In this document: positions 44,537-54,331 of the stretch, in pieces
How positions within the stretch are numbered: position 1 is the first letter of the stretch
Layout of the letters: each line of letters opens with the position of its first letter
DNA from: Roseivivax halotolerans
Lineage (GTDB): Bacteria > Pseudomonadota > Alphaproteobacteria > Rhodobacterales > Rhodobacteraceae
DNA length: 64,000 nucleotides
Assembly (NCBI RefSeq): GCF_900115815.1
Contig: NZ_FOXV01000001.1
Span: forward strand, 1-64,000
Direction of reading: 5' to 3'
Program-made: the position numbers and the translations under genes
The notes under the pieces: model-generated
Told to the model about the DNA's origin: nothing
The model's input: only the letters and a program-made list of their open reading frames with translations
Databases searched by the model: none

Positions 44537-46471
44537 ATGGCGCTGATCCGCCGTGCTCAGGACGACAAGTCGAGATCCGACGCCAAGGTTCGCCGGGAGG
44601 ACCGCGACAGACCGCTCCGCCTGTGGCTCGCGGGCGCGCTTGTCACGGGACTGGCCCTCGCGGCGACCTTCGCCTCGGCGCAGGACACCGGCGAAGAGAC
44701 GATCACCGCGCATGGCGTCTCCTCCTTCGGGGAGCTGAAATACGGCCCCGACTTCGAACATTTCGACTACGTGAACCCGGACGCCCCCAAGGGCGGGGAG
44801 TTCTCGACCTGGGCTTTCGGCACGTTCGACAGCCTCACGCCCTACACCCTGCGCGGCAATCCCGCCGCGCTGTCCACGGTGTTCTACGACAGCCTGATGA
44901 CCGGCAATCTCGATGAGCCGGACGCGATGTACGGGCTCGTCGCCGAAAGCGTCGAGTATCCCGAAAACCGCGAATGGGCGATCTTCAACATGCGTCCCGA
45001 GGCGACGTTCCGGGACGGCACGCCGGTCACTGCCTCCGATGTGGTCTTTTCCTACAACATCCTCGTGACCGAGGGACGTCCATCCTATCGCGTCTCGCTC
45101 AAGGACTTTGAATCCGTCGAAGCCTTGGACGACCATCGCGTGAAGTTCACCTTCAACCCAGACGGTCCGCTGCGCGAGCTTCTGATGACCGCCGCCGGTC
45201 TGCCGATCCTCTCCGAGGCCTATTACGCGGATCGCGACTTCGCGGAATCGAGCCTCGAGCCGCCTATGGGGTCGGGGCAGTATGATCTCGAAAGCGTGGA
45301 TGCAGGCCGGTCTGTCACCTATGTCCGCCGAGACGATTACTGGGGCAAGGATCTGCCGGTGAATGTCGGACAGAACAATTTCGACCGCATCACCATCGAA
45401 TACTTCGCCGATTACACGACCGCTTTCGAAGCGTTCAAGGGCGGGGCGTACCTGTTCCGGCAGGAATACCAGTCTCGGATCTGGGCGACCTCCTACAACT
45501 TCCCGGCGGTCGAAAACGGCTGGGTCGAAGTCGAGGTGCTGCCAGACGGACGTCCCTCGGGCACGCAGGGGTTCTGGTTCAACCTGCGCCGAGACAAGTT
45601 CCAGGATCCGCGCGTGCGCGAAGCGATCGGCATGGCCTTCAACTTCCAGTGGTCGAACGAGTCCCTCTTCTACGGGCTCTATAACCGCACGGACAGTTTC
45701 TTCGAGAACTCCGATACGCTTCAGGCAGAGGGCATGCCGTCCGAGGCCGAGCTTGAACTGCTCGAGCCCTATCGCGACCAGCTACCGGACTCCGTCTTCA
45801 CCGAAGAGGCCTTCAGCCCGGCGGAATCCTCGTCCACCGAACTCGCAGACCGCCGTGCGCTACGCGAGGCCGGACGGCTTCTCAACGAGGCCGGCTGGGA
45901 AGTGGGCGACGATGGCTTCCGCTACAAGGACGGAGAGCGGTTCACCATCTCTGTCCTGAACGACAGCCCCTCCTTCGATCGGATCATCAACCCCTATATC
46001 GAGAATCTGAACCGGCTTGGCATCCAAGCGGACGCGACCCGTGTCGATGCCGCTGAATCGCTCGAGCGCGAAAAGCGGTTCGATTACGATATCACCACGC
46101 GGCGCTATGCGATGTCCTCGACGCCGGGCGACGAGCTGCGCGGCGTGTTCGGCTCGGACAATGCCGATGTCGAAGGCTCGAACAATGTCGCGGGCCTTGC
46201 GAACGAGGCCGTCGACGGCCTCATCCAGCGCATCGCCACTGCAGAAAGCCGCGAGGAGCTCGAAGTGGCGACCCGCGCGCTCGACCGCGTGCTCCGCGCG
46301 CTGCACATCTGGGTGCCGCAATGGTATAGCGGCGTGCACAACATCGCGTATTTCGACGTGTTCGAGCGCCCCTACGAGGACACGCCGCCGCGCTTCGGCA
46401 TTGGCGAGATATCGATCTGGTGGTACTCGGAGGAAAAGGCCGAGGCGCTGCGCGAGGCGGGCGCTCTCTGA
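44537..46471 (+). CDS. yejA: YejA-type peptide ABC transporter, substrate-binding protein
   Basis: The roughly 644-residue periplasmic binding protein belongs to the family 5 oligopeptide group. Typical segments are HGVSSFGELKYGPDF and FEHFDYVNPDAPKGGEFS at the start of the mature protein, FRDGTPVTASDVVFSYN and EYFADYTTAFEAFKGG. YejA-type binding proteins take up peptides, including microcin C and antimicrobial peptides. The start at 44537 has AGGGAGG 5-7 bases upstream. The N-terminus is odd: about 25 charged residues precede a hydrophobic stretch and AQD cleavage site. It begins a four-gene operon with yejB, yejE and yejF. Confidence 0.92.
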   Translation: MALIRRAQDDKSRSDAKVRREDRDRPLRLWLAGALVTGLALAATFASAQDTGEETITAHGVSSFGELKYGPDFEHFDYVNPDAPKGGEFSTWAFGTFDSLTPYTLRGNPAALSTVFYDSLMTGNLDEPDAMYGLVAESVEYPENREWAIFNMRPEATFRDGTPVTASDVVFSYNILVTEGRPSYRVSLKDFESVEALDDHRVKFTFNPDGPLRELLMTAAGLPILSEAYYADRDFAESSLEPPMGSGQYDLESVDAGRSVTYVRRDDYWGKDLPVNVGQNNFDRITIEYFADYTTAFEAFKGGAYLFRQEYQSRIWATSYNFPAVENGWVEVEVLPDGRPSGTQGFWFNLRRDKFQDPRVREAIGMAFNFQWSNESLFYGLYNRTDSFFENSDTLQAEGMPSEAELELLEPYRDQLPDSVFTEEAFSPAESSSTELADRRALREAGRLLNEAGWEVGDDGFRYKDGERFTISVLNDSPSFDRIINPYIENLNRLGIQADATRVDAAESLEREKRFDYDITTRRYAMSSTPGDELRGVFGSDNADVEGSNNVAGLANEAVDGLIQRIATAESREELEVATRALDRVLRALHIWVPQWYSGVHNIAYFDVFERPYEDTPPRFGIGEISIWWYSEEKAEALREAGAL

Positions 46472-46499
46472 GCGATAACAACACCGGACCGGAGCAGTC

Positions 46500-47579
46500 A
46501 TGGGCGCCTACATCCTTCGACGCCTGCTTTTGATCATCCCGACGCTACTCGGGATCATGATCATCAATTTCGCGCTCGTTCAGTTCGTGCCCGGCGGGCC
46601 CATCGAACAGGTGATCGCACGTGTGCAGGGCGATGGCGACGTCTTCCAGGGCTTTGCCGGCGGCGGCGATGCGGGCGGCGGAGGCGGCGGCAGTGAGGAT
46701 TACGCCGGTGCGCGCGGCCTGCCGGCCGATTTCATCGAAGAGCTCGAGCGTGAATTCGGCTTCGACAAGCCGCCGCTGGAACGCTTCTTCTCGATGCTCT
46801 GGGACTACATGCGGCTCGACTTCGGCGAGAGCTACTTCCGCTCGATCTCGGTGATCGACCTCATACTCGAAAAGATGCCGGTCTCGATCTCGCTGGGGCT
46901 ATGGTCGACGCTGATCGCGTATGTTGTCTCGATCCCGCTCGGCATCCGCAAGGCGGTGAAAGACGGCACGAGCTTCGACACCTGGACCTCGGCGGCGATC
47001 ATCGTGGCCTATGCGATTCCCGGCTTTCTCTTTGCGATTCTCCTGCTCGTTCTCTTCGCCGGCGGGTCCTATTTCCAGATCTTCCCGCTAAGGGGGCTGA
47101 CCTCGGACAACTGGGACCAGCTCTCGTTGATCGGCAAGATCGCGGATTACTTCTGGCACATCACCCTTCCGGTGCTCGCATCCACTATCGCCGCATTTGC
47201 AACGCTGACGCTTCTGACCAAGAATTCCTTCCTCGACGAGATCAAGAAGCAATACGTGATGACGGCGCGCGCCAAGGGCCTCGAGGAACGGCGCGTTCTT
47301 TACGGCCACGTCTTCCGCAACGCGATGCTGATCGTGATCGCGGGCTTCCCGGCGGTCTTCATCGGCGTCTTCTTCTCGGGCAGCATCATCATCGAGACGA
47401 TCTTTTCCCTCGACGGGCTGGGGCGGCTCGGCTTCGAAGCGGCAGTCGCGCGAGACTACCCGGTGATCTTCGGCACGCTCTTCATCTTCGGCCTCATCGC
47501 GCTGGTAGTGAACATCCTGTCGGACCTGATGTATGTCCTTGTCGATCCGCGCATCGACTTCGAGAAGCGGGAGGGCTGA
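46500..47579 (+). CDS. yejB: YejB permease
   Basis: YejB is the first inner-membrane subunit of the peptide importer, 359 residues with six predicted membrane helices and the DppB-type ABC permease motif ([16 protein letters not shown] region). The periplasmic loop has an unusual Gly-rich stretch (about 55-65) typical of YejB. The ATG at 46500 lies 28 bases after yejA, with GGAG just before it. Its stop is 1 base before the yejE start, so the operon is tightly coupled. It forms a heterodimeric channel with YejE. Confidence 0.95.
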   Translation: MGAYILRRLLLIIPTLLGIMIINFALVQFVPGGPIEQVIARVQGDGDVFQGFAGGGDAGGGGGGSEDYAGARGLPADFIEELEREFGFDKPPLERFFSMLWDYMRLDFGESYFRSISVIDLILEKMPVSISLGLWSTLIAYVVSIPLGIRKAVKDGTSFDTWTSAAIIVAYAIPGFLFAILLLVLFAGGSYFQIFPLRGLTSDNWDQLSLIGKIADYFWHITLPVLASTIAAFATLTLLTKNSFLDEIKKQYVMTARAKGLEERRVLYGHVFRNAMLIVIAGFPAVFIGVFFSGSIIIETIFSLDGLGRLGFEAAVARDYPVIFGTLFIFGLIALVVNILSDLMYVLVDPRIDFEKREG

Positions 47580-47580
47580 G

Positions 47581-48792
47581 ATGTCGCAGATGCCCGATCC
47601 CCACAAGACCGAGCCCGGCGTGAGCACGGCTGCGCCCGAGCCGATGCCCGGACAGACCGTCGCGCCGCAGCCGCCCAAGGGCCGCTTCGCGCTCTCCCCG
47701 CTCAATCAGCGCCGCTGGCGGAATTTCAAGAAGAACCGCCGCGCCTTCTGGTCGCTCTGGATCTTTCTGGTCCTCTTCGGGCTGTCGCTGTTCGCCGAGT
47801 TTCTCGCAAACGACAAACCGATCCTCGTGAGCTATCGCGGCGAGATCCGTATGCCGATCTTCTCCTTCTATGCCGAGACGGATTTCGGCGGCGATTTCCG
47901 CACCGAGGCGGCCTATCGCGACCCAGAGGTGCGCTGCCTCATCGCGACGGGCGGGCTGGTCGACTGTTTCGATGATCCGGACGGCTTTATCGAAGCCGCC
48001 GAAGCCGGCACGATCGAAGACCCGGACTTTCAGAAAGGCTGGATGCTCTGGCCGCCGATCCCTTACAGCTACGACACGCCCGTGGACCGGCCCGGCGCGG
48101 CGCCGCTGCCGCCCAACGCGGAAAATTGGCTGGGAACCGACGACACCAAGCGGGACGTCGCAGCGCGGGTGATCCACGGCTTCCGGCTGTCGATCCTCTT
48201 CACGCTCATCGTCACCACCGCATCGTCCCTCATCGGCATCGTCGCCGGTGCGGTGCAGGGATATTTCGGCGGCTGGACGGACCTGATCTTCCAGCGGATC
48301 ATCGAGATCTGGGCGTCGACCCCGTCGCTTTACATCATCATCATCCTTTTCGCGATCCTGGGGCGAAGTTTCTGGCTTCTGGTCATATTGACCGTCCTGT
48401 TCGGATGGATCGCGCTCGTCGGCGTGGTGCGCGCCGAGTTCCTGCGCGCCCGCAACCTCGAATACGTGCGCGCGGCAAAGGCGCTCGGGGTGTCGAACGG
48501 CAAGATCATGTTCCGCCACATGCTGCCGAACGCGATGGTGGCGACGGTCACGATGCTGCCCTTCATCGTCACCGGCACGATCTCGACGCTGGCGGGCCTC
48601 GACTTCCTGGGCTTTGGCCTGCCCTCCTCCGCGCCCTCCCTCGGTGAGTTGACATTGCAGGCCAAGCAGAACCTTCAAGCGCCATGGCTCGGCTTCACGG
48701 CCTTCACCGTCTTCGCGGTGATGCTCTCGCTCCTCGTCTTCATCTTCGAAGGGGTGCGGGACGCGTTCGACCCCAGAAAGACCTTTTCATGA
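47581..48792 (+). CDS. yejE: YejE permease
   Basis: YejE is the second permease subunit of the importer, 403 residues. It has an N-terminal cytoplasmic Pro-rich tail, the conserved opening LSPLNQRRWRNFKKNRRAFWSLWIFL, and a long periplasmic loop (about 75-180). Five more helices follow, with the DppC-type motif ARNLEYVRAAKALGVSNGKIM. The ATG at 47581 is preferred; an upstream in-frame start is within yejB. The stop overlaps the yejF start by four bases (ATGA), so the two are translationally coupled. Confidence 0.95.
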   Translation: MSQMPDPHKTEPGVSTAAPEPMPGQTVAPQPPKGRFALSPLNQRRWRNFKKNRRAFWSLWIFLVLFGLSLFAEFLANDKPILVSYRGEIRMPIFSFYAETDFGGDFRTEAAYRDPEVRCLIATGGLVDCFDDPDGFIEAAEAGTIEDPDFQKGWMLWPPIPYSYDTPVDRPGAAPLPPNAENWLGTDDTKRDVAARVIHGFRLSILFTLIVTTASSLIGIVAGAVQGYFGGWTDLIFQRIIEIWASTPSLYIIIILFAILGRSFWLLVILTVLFGWIALVGVVRAEFLRARNLEYVRAAKALGVSNGKIMFRHMLPNAMVATVTMLPFIVTGTISTLAGLDFLGFGLPSSAPSLGELTLQAKQNLQAPWLGFTAFTVFAVMLSLLVFIFEGVRDAFDPRKTFS

Positions 48793-50381
48793 GCCGCCTT
48801 CTCGATGTGACCGATCTGCGGGTGAGTTTCACGCAGGATGGCGTGACTATACCAGCTGTGCGGGGCGTGTCGTTTCACATTGCGCCGGGCGAGACGGTCG
48901 CGCTCGTGGGCGAGTCCGGGTCAGGCAAGTCGGTCACGGCGCTTTCCACGGTTTCGCTCCTCGGCCCCTCGGCGCATGTCGAGGGCTCGGCAGTCTATGA
49001 CGGGCAGGAAATGGTCGGCGCGGAAGACAAACTCTTGCGAAAGGTTCGGGGGAACGACATCTCCTTCATCTTCCAGGAGCCGATGACCTCGCTCAACCCG
49101 CTGCACACATTGGAAAAGCAGCTCTCCGAAAGCCTTGCGATCCATCAGGGACTGGTGGGCGATGCGGCCCGCAAGCGCATTATCGACCTTCTGACCCGTG
49201 TCGGCATCCGCGAGCCGGAAAGCCGCCTTGGCGCCTATCCGCACCAGCTATCGGGCGGGCAGCGCCAGCGCGTGATGATCGCGATGGCGCTTCTGAACGG
49301 TCCGGAACTTCTGATCGCTGACGAGCCGACCACCGCGCTCGATGTCACGATCCAGGCCCAGATCCTCGAGTTGCTGGCCGAGATCCAGCGCGACGAGAAC
49401 ATGAGCCTCCTGTTCATCACCCACGACCTTGGCATCGTCCGTCGCATCGCCGACCGCGTCTGCGTGATGAAGAACGGCGAGATCGTGGAGAGCGGCCCCA
49501 CGAAGGAGATCTTCGACGCCCCCTCGCATCCCTACACGCAGATGCTTCTGTCGGCGGAATCCACGGGCACGCCCGACCCGGTCAAGGATGGCGCGGAAGA
49601 GGTCGCGCGGACGGACAACCTCAAGATCTGGTTCCCGATCCAGCAAGGCCTTCTGAAGCGCACGGTTGGGCACGTGAAGGCGGTCAACGACGCCACGATC
49701 AGCGTGCGGGCCGGCGAGACCGTTGGCATCGTCGGGGAATCCGGCTCGGGCAAGACGACGCTCGCGCTCGCGATCATGCGGCTCATCCAGTCCGAAGGCG
49801 GGATCACCTTTCGCGGCCGCGACGTACGAAGCTGGAAGACGAAGGAGCTGCGTCGCCTGCGCTCCGAGATGCAGATCGTGTTCCAGGATCCCTATGGCTC
49901 GCTCAGCCCGCGGATGACATGCGAGCAGATCATCGCCGAAGGTCTTGGCGTGCACGGCTCCCCGGACGGGCGCCCGCACCGCGAGCTGGTGGAGGAAGTG
50001 ATGCGGGAAGTGGGGCTCGATCCCGCCACGATGCATCGTTACCCGCACGAATTTTCCGGCGGTCAGCGCCAGCGCATCGCCATCGCACGCGCAATGGTTC
50101 TGCGTCCGCGTCTCGTCGTGCTGGACGAGCCGACCTCGGCGCTCGATATGACGGTGCAGGTGCAGATCGTGGATCTCTTGCGCGAGCTTCAGCGCAAATA
50201 CGACCTCGCCTATCTCTTCATCAGCCACGACCTGAAGGTCGTGCGGGCGATGTCACACAAGGTCATCGTGATGAAGCAGGGCGACGTGGTCGAATACGGG
50301 GCCACGGAAGACATCTTCGAGGCCCCGCAAACCGAGTATACCCGGACGTTGATTTCGGCCGCTTTCGACCCGATCGGATAG
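48789..50381 (+). CDS. yejF: YejF tandem ABC ATPase
   Basis: YejF is the 530-residue energising subunit, with two ABC domains fused in one polypeptide. Domain 1 has [29 protein letters not shown] and [13 protein letters not shown]. Domain 2 has [30 protein letters not shown] and [14 protein letters not shown]. It powers uptake of YejA-bound peptides through YejBE. The ATG at 48789 overlaps the yejE stop. After it, a 17-base gap separates it from the convergent small-protein genes, with no evident terminator. All motifs of both nucleotide sites are intact. Confidence 0.97.
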   Translation: MSRLLDVTDLRVSFTQDGVTIPAVRGVSFHIAPGETVALVGESGSGKSVTALSTVSLLGPSAHVEGSAVYDGQEMVGAEDKLLRKVRGNDISFIFQEPMTSLNPLHTLEKQLSESLAIHQGLVGDAARKRIIDLLTRVGIREPESRLGAYPHQLSGGQRQRVMIAMALLNGPELLIADEPTTALDVTIQAQILELLAEIQRDENMSLLFITHDLGIVRRIADRVCVMKNGEIVESGPTKEIFDAPSHPYTQMLLSAESTGTPDPVKDGAEEVARTDNLKIWFPIQQGLLKRTVGHVKAVNDATISVRAGETVGIVGESGSGKTTLALAIMRLIQSEGGITFRGRDVRSWKTKELRRLRSEMQIVFQDPYGSLSPRMTCEQIIAEGLGVHGSPDGRPHRELVEEVMREVGLDPATMHRYPHEFSGGQRQRIAIARAMVLRPRLVVLDEPTSALDMTVQVQIVDLLRELQRKYDLAYLFISHDLKVVRAMSHKVIVMKQGDVVEYGATEDIFEAPQTEYTRTLISAAFDPIG

Positions 50382-50398
50382 CGCATCGCGCTCAGGGG

Positions 50399-50545
50399 TC
50401 ATCGCGACCCTTTATCTTCGTGCCAAGGCCGGTCGGGACGTCCTTCGGACCAGAGTGACGGCGGCAGGTAGGCATTGATCTGCTGCACCGTCGGCAGGCG
50501 GTTCCAGAGGCTTTGACCGGTTTTGCGGATGTGGTTCAGGCTCAT
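50399..50545 (-). CDS. Small protein with strong ribosome site (48 residues)
   Basis: The 48-residue protein (containing RKTGQSLWNRLPTVQQINAYLPP) has no recognised domain, signal peptide or membrane helix. The ribosome site AAAGGAGGTC before the ATG at 50545 is nearly perfect, which makes this short gene credible. A longer in-frame version to 50728 has poor third-position GC and overlaps the next gene in another frame. The start overlaps the stop of the 45-residue gene upstream by four bases (ATGA). The pair is divergent from the LysR gene, hinting at regulation by it. It is convergent with yejF. I do not recognise the protein. Confidence 0.6.
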   Translation of the reverse strand: MSLNHIRKTGQSLWNRLPTVQQINAYLPPSLWSEGRPDRPWHEDKGSR

Positions 50546-50679
50546 TTGCTGACCTCCTTTGGAGCACGGAAGCGGATCCGCTCCTGCGTGGGGGTTTCGA
50601 TGCGGCGCTCCCAAGGCGTGAAGTCGCTCTTGTGATTGCCGGCTGCCGTCATCAGGCTTTTTGCAAGAATATCCAACAT
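50542..50679 (-). CDS. Small protein (45 residues) coupled to the downstream small gene
   Basis: The 45-codon open frame starts at ATG 50679. Its predicted product begins MLDILAKSLMTAAG and contains KSDFTPWERRIETPTQ. Third codon positions are GC-rich from mid-gene on, as expected for a real gene in this genome, unlike the alternative frame. AAGGAAAGGA lies about 10 bases upstream. The stop overlaps the next gene's start by four bases, and the downstream gene's ribosome site lies inside its last codons, so translation is coupled. The product may be soluble; no known family is evident. Confidence 0.5.
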   Translation of the reverse strand: MLDILAKSLMTAAGNHKSDFTPWERRIETPTQERIRFRAPKEVSK

Positions 50680-50778
50680 TGATACGCATCCTTTCCTTCG
50701 CTGCGTACCTTCCATATCGTGCTTTCAATGCCGGAACGCCAATCAGGAATTCTCACTACATGTAAGCTGGGGTGACAT

Positions 50779-51660
50779 ATGGAATGGAATGGCCTGCCGC
50801 CGCTCTCTGCCTTGCGCGCCTTTTCGGCCTATACCGAGACTGGCTCTGTCACCGAGGCGGGGAGGCGGCTCAATGTCAGCCACGCGGCGATCAGCCAGCA
50901 GTTGCGCGCACTCGAGACGCATCTCGGCCTCAAGCTTCTGGATCGCAGCGGGCGCTCACTGTCTCTGACCTATGAGGGGCACGAGCTGGCGGGTGCGCTG
51001 TCCGAGGGGTTTGGCCTTATCGCCCGGACGATCGAGGCGCTGACCGGGGCGGATGCCGCGCGGCCTTTGCAGGTCACCACGTCACCGACCTTCGCCGCCA
51101 ATTGGCTGATGCCGCGCCTTGCGGGGTTCGCGGGAGAGCACCCGGACGTCGAGGTCATGATCGCGCCGACGCCGCATCTCGTGCCGCTCGAACCCGGCGG
51201 CACCGACATCGCGATCCGGTATGGCGACGGGAATTGGCCAGGCATGGACAGCACCGAGCTCATGCGCTCGCCCATCAACATCGTCGCCGCACCGAGCCTC
51301 GTCGGCGATGGCCCGATCCCGGACCTCAAGGAGCTTGCCGGCTTGCCCTGGCTGCAGGAGCTCGGGACGACCGAAGCAACCGAGTGGCTCAAGAGCCGCG
51401 GCCTCGAGGACGCGCGGATCCGGGGCATCCACGTGCCGGGCAACCTCATGCTCGACGGGGCGCGGAACGGTCAGGGCATCGCGGTCTCGACGCGCGTCGC
51501 GGTAGAGGAAGACCTGCGCGCCGGTCGTCTCCGGCTGCTCTTCGAGGAGCGCCGCGACGCCGGTTATCACGCCGTCACCCTGCCCGGTGCCAAGCGCCCG
51601 CCGGTCAAGGACTTCCTGCGATGGGTGATCCGCGAGGCGAAACGGGATCAGCGCACATGA
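50779..51660 (+). CDS. LysR-family transcriptional regulator (GcvA-like)
   Basis: The 293-residue regulator has an N-terminal winged helix-turn-helix (about 5-65). It includes PPLSALRAFSAYTETGSVTEAGRRLNVSHAAISQQLRALE, shown here as a whole region, and the linker helix after it. The inducer-binding domain includes TSPTFAANWLMPRLAGFAGEHPDVEV and AIRYGDGNWPG, typical of GcvA-type members. It diverges from the two small genes by 99 bases, the usual place for LysR control of a neighbour and itself. The inducer is unknown. It is convergent with the dacC-like gene across a shared hairpin. Confidence 0.9.
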   Translation: MEWNGLPPLSALRAFSAYTETGSVTEAGRRLNVSHAAISQQLRALETHLGLKLLDRSGRSLSLTYEGHELAGALSEGFGLIARTIEALTGADAARPLQVTTSPTFAANWLMPRLAGFAGEHPDVEVMIAPTPHLVPLEPGGTDIAIRYGDGNWPGMDSTELMRSPINIVAAPSLVGDGPIPDLKELAGLPWLQELGTTEATEWLKSRGLEDARIRGIHVPGNLMLDGARNGQGIAVSTRVAVEEDLRAGRLRLLFEERRDAGYHAVTLPGAKRPPVKDFLRWVIREAKRDQRT

Positions 51661-51689
51661 AAACGCCGGGGGATGTGATCCCCCGGCGC
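51661..51689 (-). terminator. Convergent hairpin terminator between the LysR and dac genes
   Basis: CGCCGGGGGAT (51665-51675) and ATCCCCCGGCG (51679-51689) form an 11-bp perfect stem with a 3-base loop. On the minus strand it is followed by TTTT, so it fits best as the terminator of the dac gene; on the plus strand the T-run is poor. Confidence 0.8.
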
Positions 51690-51727
51690 TCTCGTTGCCT
51701 TACGAGCTGTCCCTCGTTCTTTTCTTG

Positions 51728-53293
51728 TCAGCTCGGGCCGATGGCCGTGCATTCGATCTGCCGCGCCGCAAGACGCTGACAGGCGAGTTGCGCCGTGTCC
51801 TGGGAAAGCCCCATGAAATTCGCGTCGAATCCGTTGCCGCGATTGACCACCTTGCGGAGCGATCCGCCAAGCGTCCCGGTCTCCTGCAGCGCGGTCTTCA
51901 GAAGGATGCGCTCTGCCGAGTACCGGCTCGGATAGGTCCCGATATTGATGCCCCAATGCCGCCCACCGGAGGTGGAGATACGGCTGACGACTTCACGCTC
52001 GGGTGCGGGGGCGGCCGTCGCGGCCTCGGCCATCGCGGTCTCCCCGCCAAGAGAGGCCAAGACGACGCCTTCGGGCCGCGATTTCGGCGCGAGCGATGCT
52101 GCAGGCGCGCCCTCGCTCGCCGCGGCAACCGCCGCCACGATCTCGTCGGTATTGAGCGAGGCAACCTCGGGCATCTTCGCGATCTCGTCCTGGCTGGGCG
52201 CGCTGTCGGTCGCGGCGGCCTCGGCGATGGCAAGCGCCTGAGCTTCCTCGACCACGGCCTGGATATCCGCACCGACCTCGGCGACGAGAAGCGGCGCAGG
52301 CTCGGAGCCCGGACGCAGCGCGGGCCGCAAGGAACGTGTCACGGCAGCCGATGCCACACGGATCGACTTCGCGCGGTGGCCCGTCGACGGATCGGCATCC
52401 TTGGCAATCTGAATATCGCCCATCTTGCCCATGTAAGCGGGTCGCTTGGGAGCGTTGAAAGCCACCCGCGTCGGCGCTTTGGAGAAGCCCAGATCGAGCA
52501 GCTTTTCCACCTGCGCGTTCCGCGTCGCGGTGGAGCGGCCGCCAAAGACCGTGGCGATCACCCGCTCGCCGCCGCGCTCGGCAGAGGCAACGAGGTTGAA
52601 GCCTGCCGCGCGGGTATAACCGGTCTTGATGCCGTCCGCACCGGAGTAGCTTTGCAGGAGCCGGCGGTTGGTGTGGGAGACCGTGTGCATTCCTGCATCC
52701 GCCGTGATGCGGCTGAAGAGATTGTAGTATTCGGGATAATCGTAAAGCACGTGTCGTCCGAGGATCGTCATGTCCCGCGCGGTCGAGAGGTGCCCGCTTT
52801 CGGTGAGCCCATGCGCGTTCTTGAAGTTGGTGCGCGTCATGCCCATCGCCTTGGCGGTGCGGTTCATGCGCCGGGCAAAGGCCGCTTCCGACCCTTCGAT
52901 CGCCTCACCGATCGCGGTCGCGGCATCGTTGGCCGATTTCACCGCCGCCGCGCGGACGAGGTAGCGCAGCGCGATCTTCTGGCCTGAGCGCAGCCCAAGC
53001 TTGGACGGCGGCTCAGCCGCGGCGTTGCGGGTGATGGTCACCTCGGTGTCCATCGACAATTCGCCGTTCTTCACCGCCTCGAAGGCAATGTAGAGGGTCA
53101 TCATCTTCGTCAGGGACGCCGGATGAAGCTGGGTGTCGGCATTCTCGCTGTAATAGACCTCGCCCGTCCGCGCATCCATCACCATCCCCGCATAGGGGGC
53201 GGCCATGGCGCTCAGCGGAAGGAGCACGAGGAACCAGAATGCGGTGAAAAAATACAGGCCTGGATGGCCCGCCTGCCTGCGCGGTACCTTCAC
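51728..53293 (-). CDS. D-alanyl-D-alanine carboxypeptidase with SPOR domain
   Basis: This is a penicillin-binding protein of the DacA/DacC type that trims the terminal D-Ala of peptidoglycan stem peptides in the periplasm. A signal peptide (about 1-31) precedes the catalytic domain with Ser60-Leu-Thr-Lys63, Ser120-Ala-Asn122 and Lys223-Thr-Gly225, the full active-site set. After a long Ala-rich linker the C-terminus (about 440-521) is a SPOR domain, which targets denuded septal glycan, so action at the division site is likely. It starts with GTG at 53293 after GAAGGCGAG. The 243 bases upstream are without a gene. Confidence 0.93.
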   Translation of the reverse strand: MKVPRRQAGHPGLYFFTAFWFLVLLPLSAMAAPYAGMVMDARTGEVYYSENADTQLHPASLTKMMTLYIAFEAVKNGELSMDTEVTITRNAAAEPPSKLGLRSGQKIALRYLVRAAAVKSANDAATAIGEAIEGSEAAFARRMNRTAKAMGMTRTNFKNAHGLTESGHLSTARDMTILGRHVLYDYPEYYNLFSRITADAGMHTVSHTNRRLLQSYSGADGIKTGYTRAAGFNLVASAERGGERVIATVFGGRSTATRNAQVEKLLDLGFSKAPTRVAFNAPKRPAYMGKMGDIQIAKDADPSTGHRAKSIRVASAAVTRSLRPALRPGSEPAPLLVAEVGADIQAVVEEAQALAIAEAAATDSAPSQDEIAKMPEVASLNTDEIVAAVAAASEGAPAASLAPKSRPEGVVLASLGGETAMAEAATAAPAPEREVVSRISTSGGRHWGINIGTYPSRYSAERILLKTALQETGTLGGSLRKVVNRGNGFDANFMGLSQDTAQLACQRLAARQIECTAIGPS

Positions 53294-53536
53294 GATTCTC
53301 GCCTTCTCTGCCTCTCAACCCCCGGTGTTCCGGTTGGGCCTTGTTGTATGGCTATTTGCCTTGATTGCAGAAAAGGTAGCACACGAAGGGTGCCGCGCAA
53401 AGCCTTCATATCAGGCATTTTTTCAACGCCGTGGCTCACGCGTCGCGCTACATCTAGACGCAGGCAAGCGCCGCTCCACAACTGGCTGCGATTGTGGCGC
53501 AAATAAGGCGGGATCACGGCAGCGGTATGGCGACTC

Positions 53537-54232
53537 TCAGCCGATGGTTTCCACGAGCTGCGGCAGCTCTCCAAGATCTGCGATGTGTCGGTAGCGCGCG
53601 GAACCGGGTGTCTCCGCTTTCTCGAAATCCCATTCGAGTTCATGCGGAACGAAGACGCCCCAGCCGCCCGCCTCGATGGCCGGCACGACATCGGATTTCA
53701 TCGAATTGCCCACCATCATCGCCCCGGCCGCACCGCCCGGCACGTGCTCGAAGATGCGAGCGTAGACCGGCCAGGTCTTGTCCGACACGACCTCGACCCC
53801 GTCGAAGAAATCCCCAAGACCCGACTGCGCGAGCTTTCGTTCCTGGTGCAGAAGATCGCCTTTCGTCACCAGCATGAGATAGTGACTCTCCGCGAGCGCC
53901 TCGATCGTCTCGCGGGCATGGGGCAGAAGCTCGACCGGATGGGTCAGCATCTCTCGGCCGGCATCCAGCAACTCGCGAATGACATGGCCGGGTGCGCGGT
54001 GCTCCGTAACATCGAGCGCGGTTTCGATCATCGACAGGGTGAACCCCTTCACCCCAAAACCGTAGCGCCCGAGATTGCGCCGCTCGGCCTCCATCAGCCG
54101 CTGGCCCAGGTCTTCGGGATCGGCGTAGTCGCCCAAGAGTTCTGCGAACCGCTGCTGAGTGAGCTTGAAGAACCGCTCGTTGTGCCAGAGGGTGTCGTCC
54201 GCATCGAAAGCCAGCGTCCTGAGATTTCGCAT
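53537..54232 (-). CDS. HAD-superfamily hydrolase
   Basis: The 231-residue hydrolase has the HAD motifs [10 protein letters not shown] (motif I, nucleophile Asp), LVTKGD (motif II) and [11 protein letters not shown] (motif IV), with a helical cap of about 60 residues between motifs I and II. It is probably a phosphatase of small metabolites; the substrate is unknown. The ATG at 54232 follows AAGGTGGA at 9 bases; a GTG at 54247 is the alternative. It diverges from clpS by 99 bases. Confidence 0.88.
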   Translation of the reverse strand: MRNLRTLAFDADDTLWHNERFFKLTQQRFAELLGDYADPEDLGQRLMEAERRNLGRYGFGVKGFTLSMIETALDVTEHRAPGHVIRELLDAGREMLTHPVELLPHARETIEALAESHYLMLVTKGDLLHQERKLAQSGLGDFFDGVEVVSDKTWPVYARIFEHVPGGAAGAMMVGNSMKSDVVPAIEAGGWGVFVPHELEWDFEKAETPGSARYRHIADLGELPQLVETIG

Positions 54233-54331
54233 CGGATCGATTTCCACCTTGTCTTGGGACTTTTTTTAACGCGGACGTGGGTTATATACTGCCGGAGCAG
54301 GCCCGAGCAAAGCAGACAGAATTTCCTTCGT

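Noticed and set aside
47494-48678. Long minus-strand frame over yejE
   Set aside because: Antisense shadow of a clear permease gene; composition is unlike a real protein.
50546-50728. Extension of the 48-residue small protein to a 109-residue protein
   Set aside because: Third-position GC is low in that frame, the Cys/Pro-rich sequence looks non-coding, and the strong ribosome site sits right before the internal ATG at 50545.
53294-53536. Possible small gene or RNA in the gap upstream of the carboxypeptidase
   Set aside because: No frame has a good ribosome site or coding-like third positions; only a weak promoter-like TTGCGC and TACCTT pair is visible.
53585-54331. Upstream extension of clpS
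   Set aside because: It would run antisense through the HAD gene and add unrelated residues to a well-defined ClpS.
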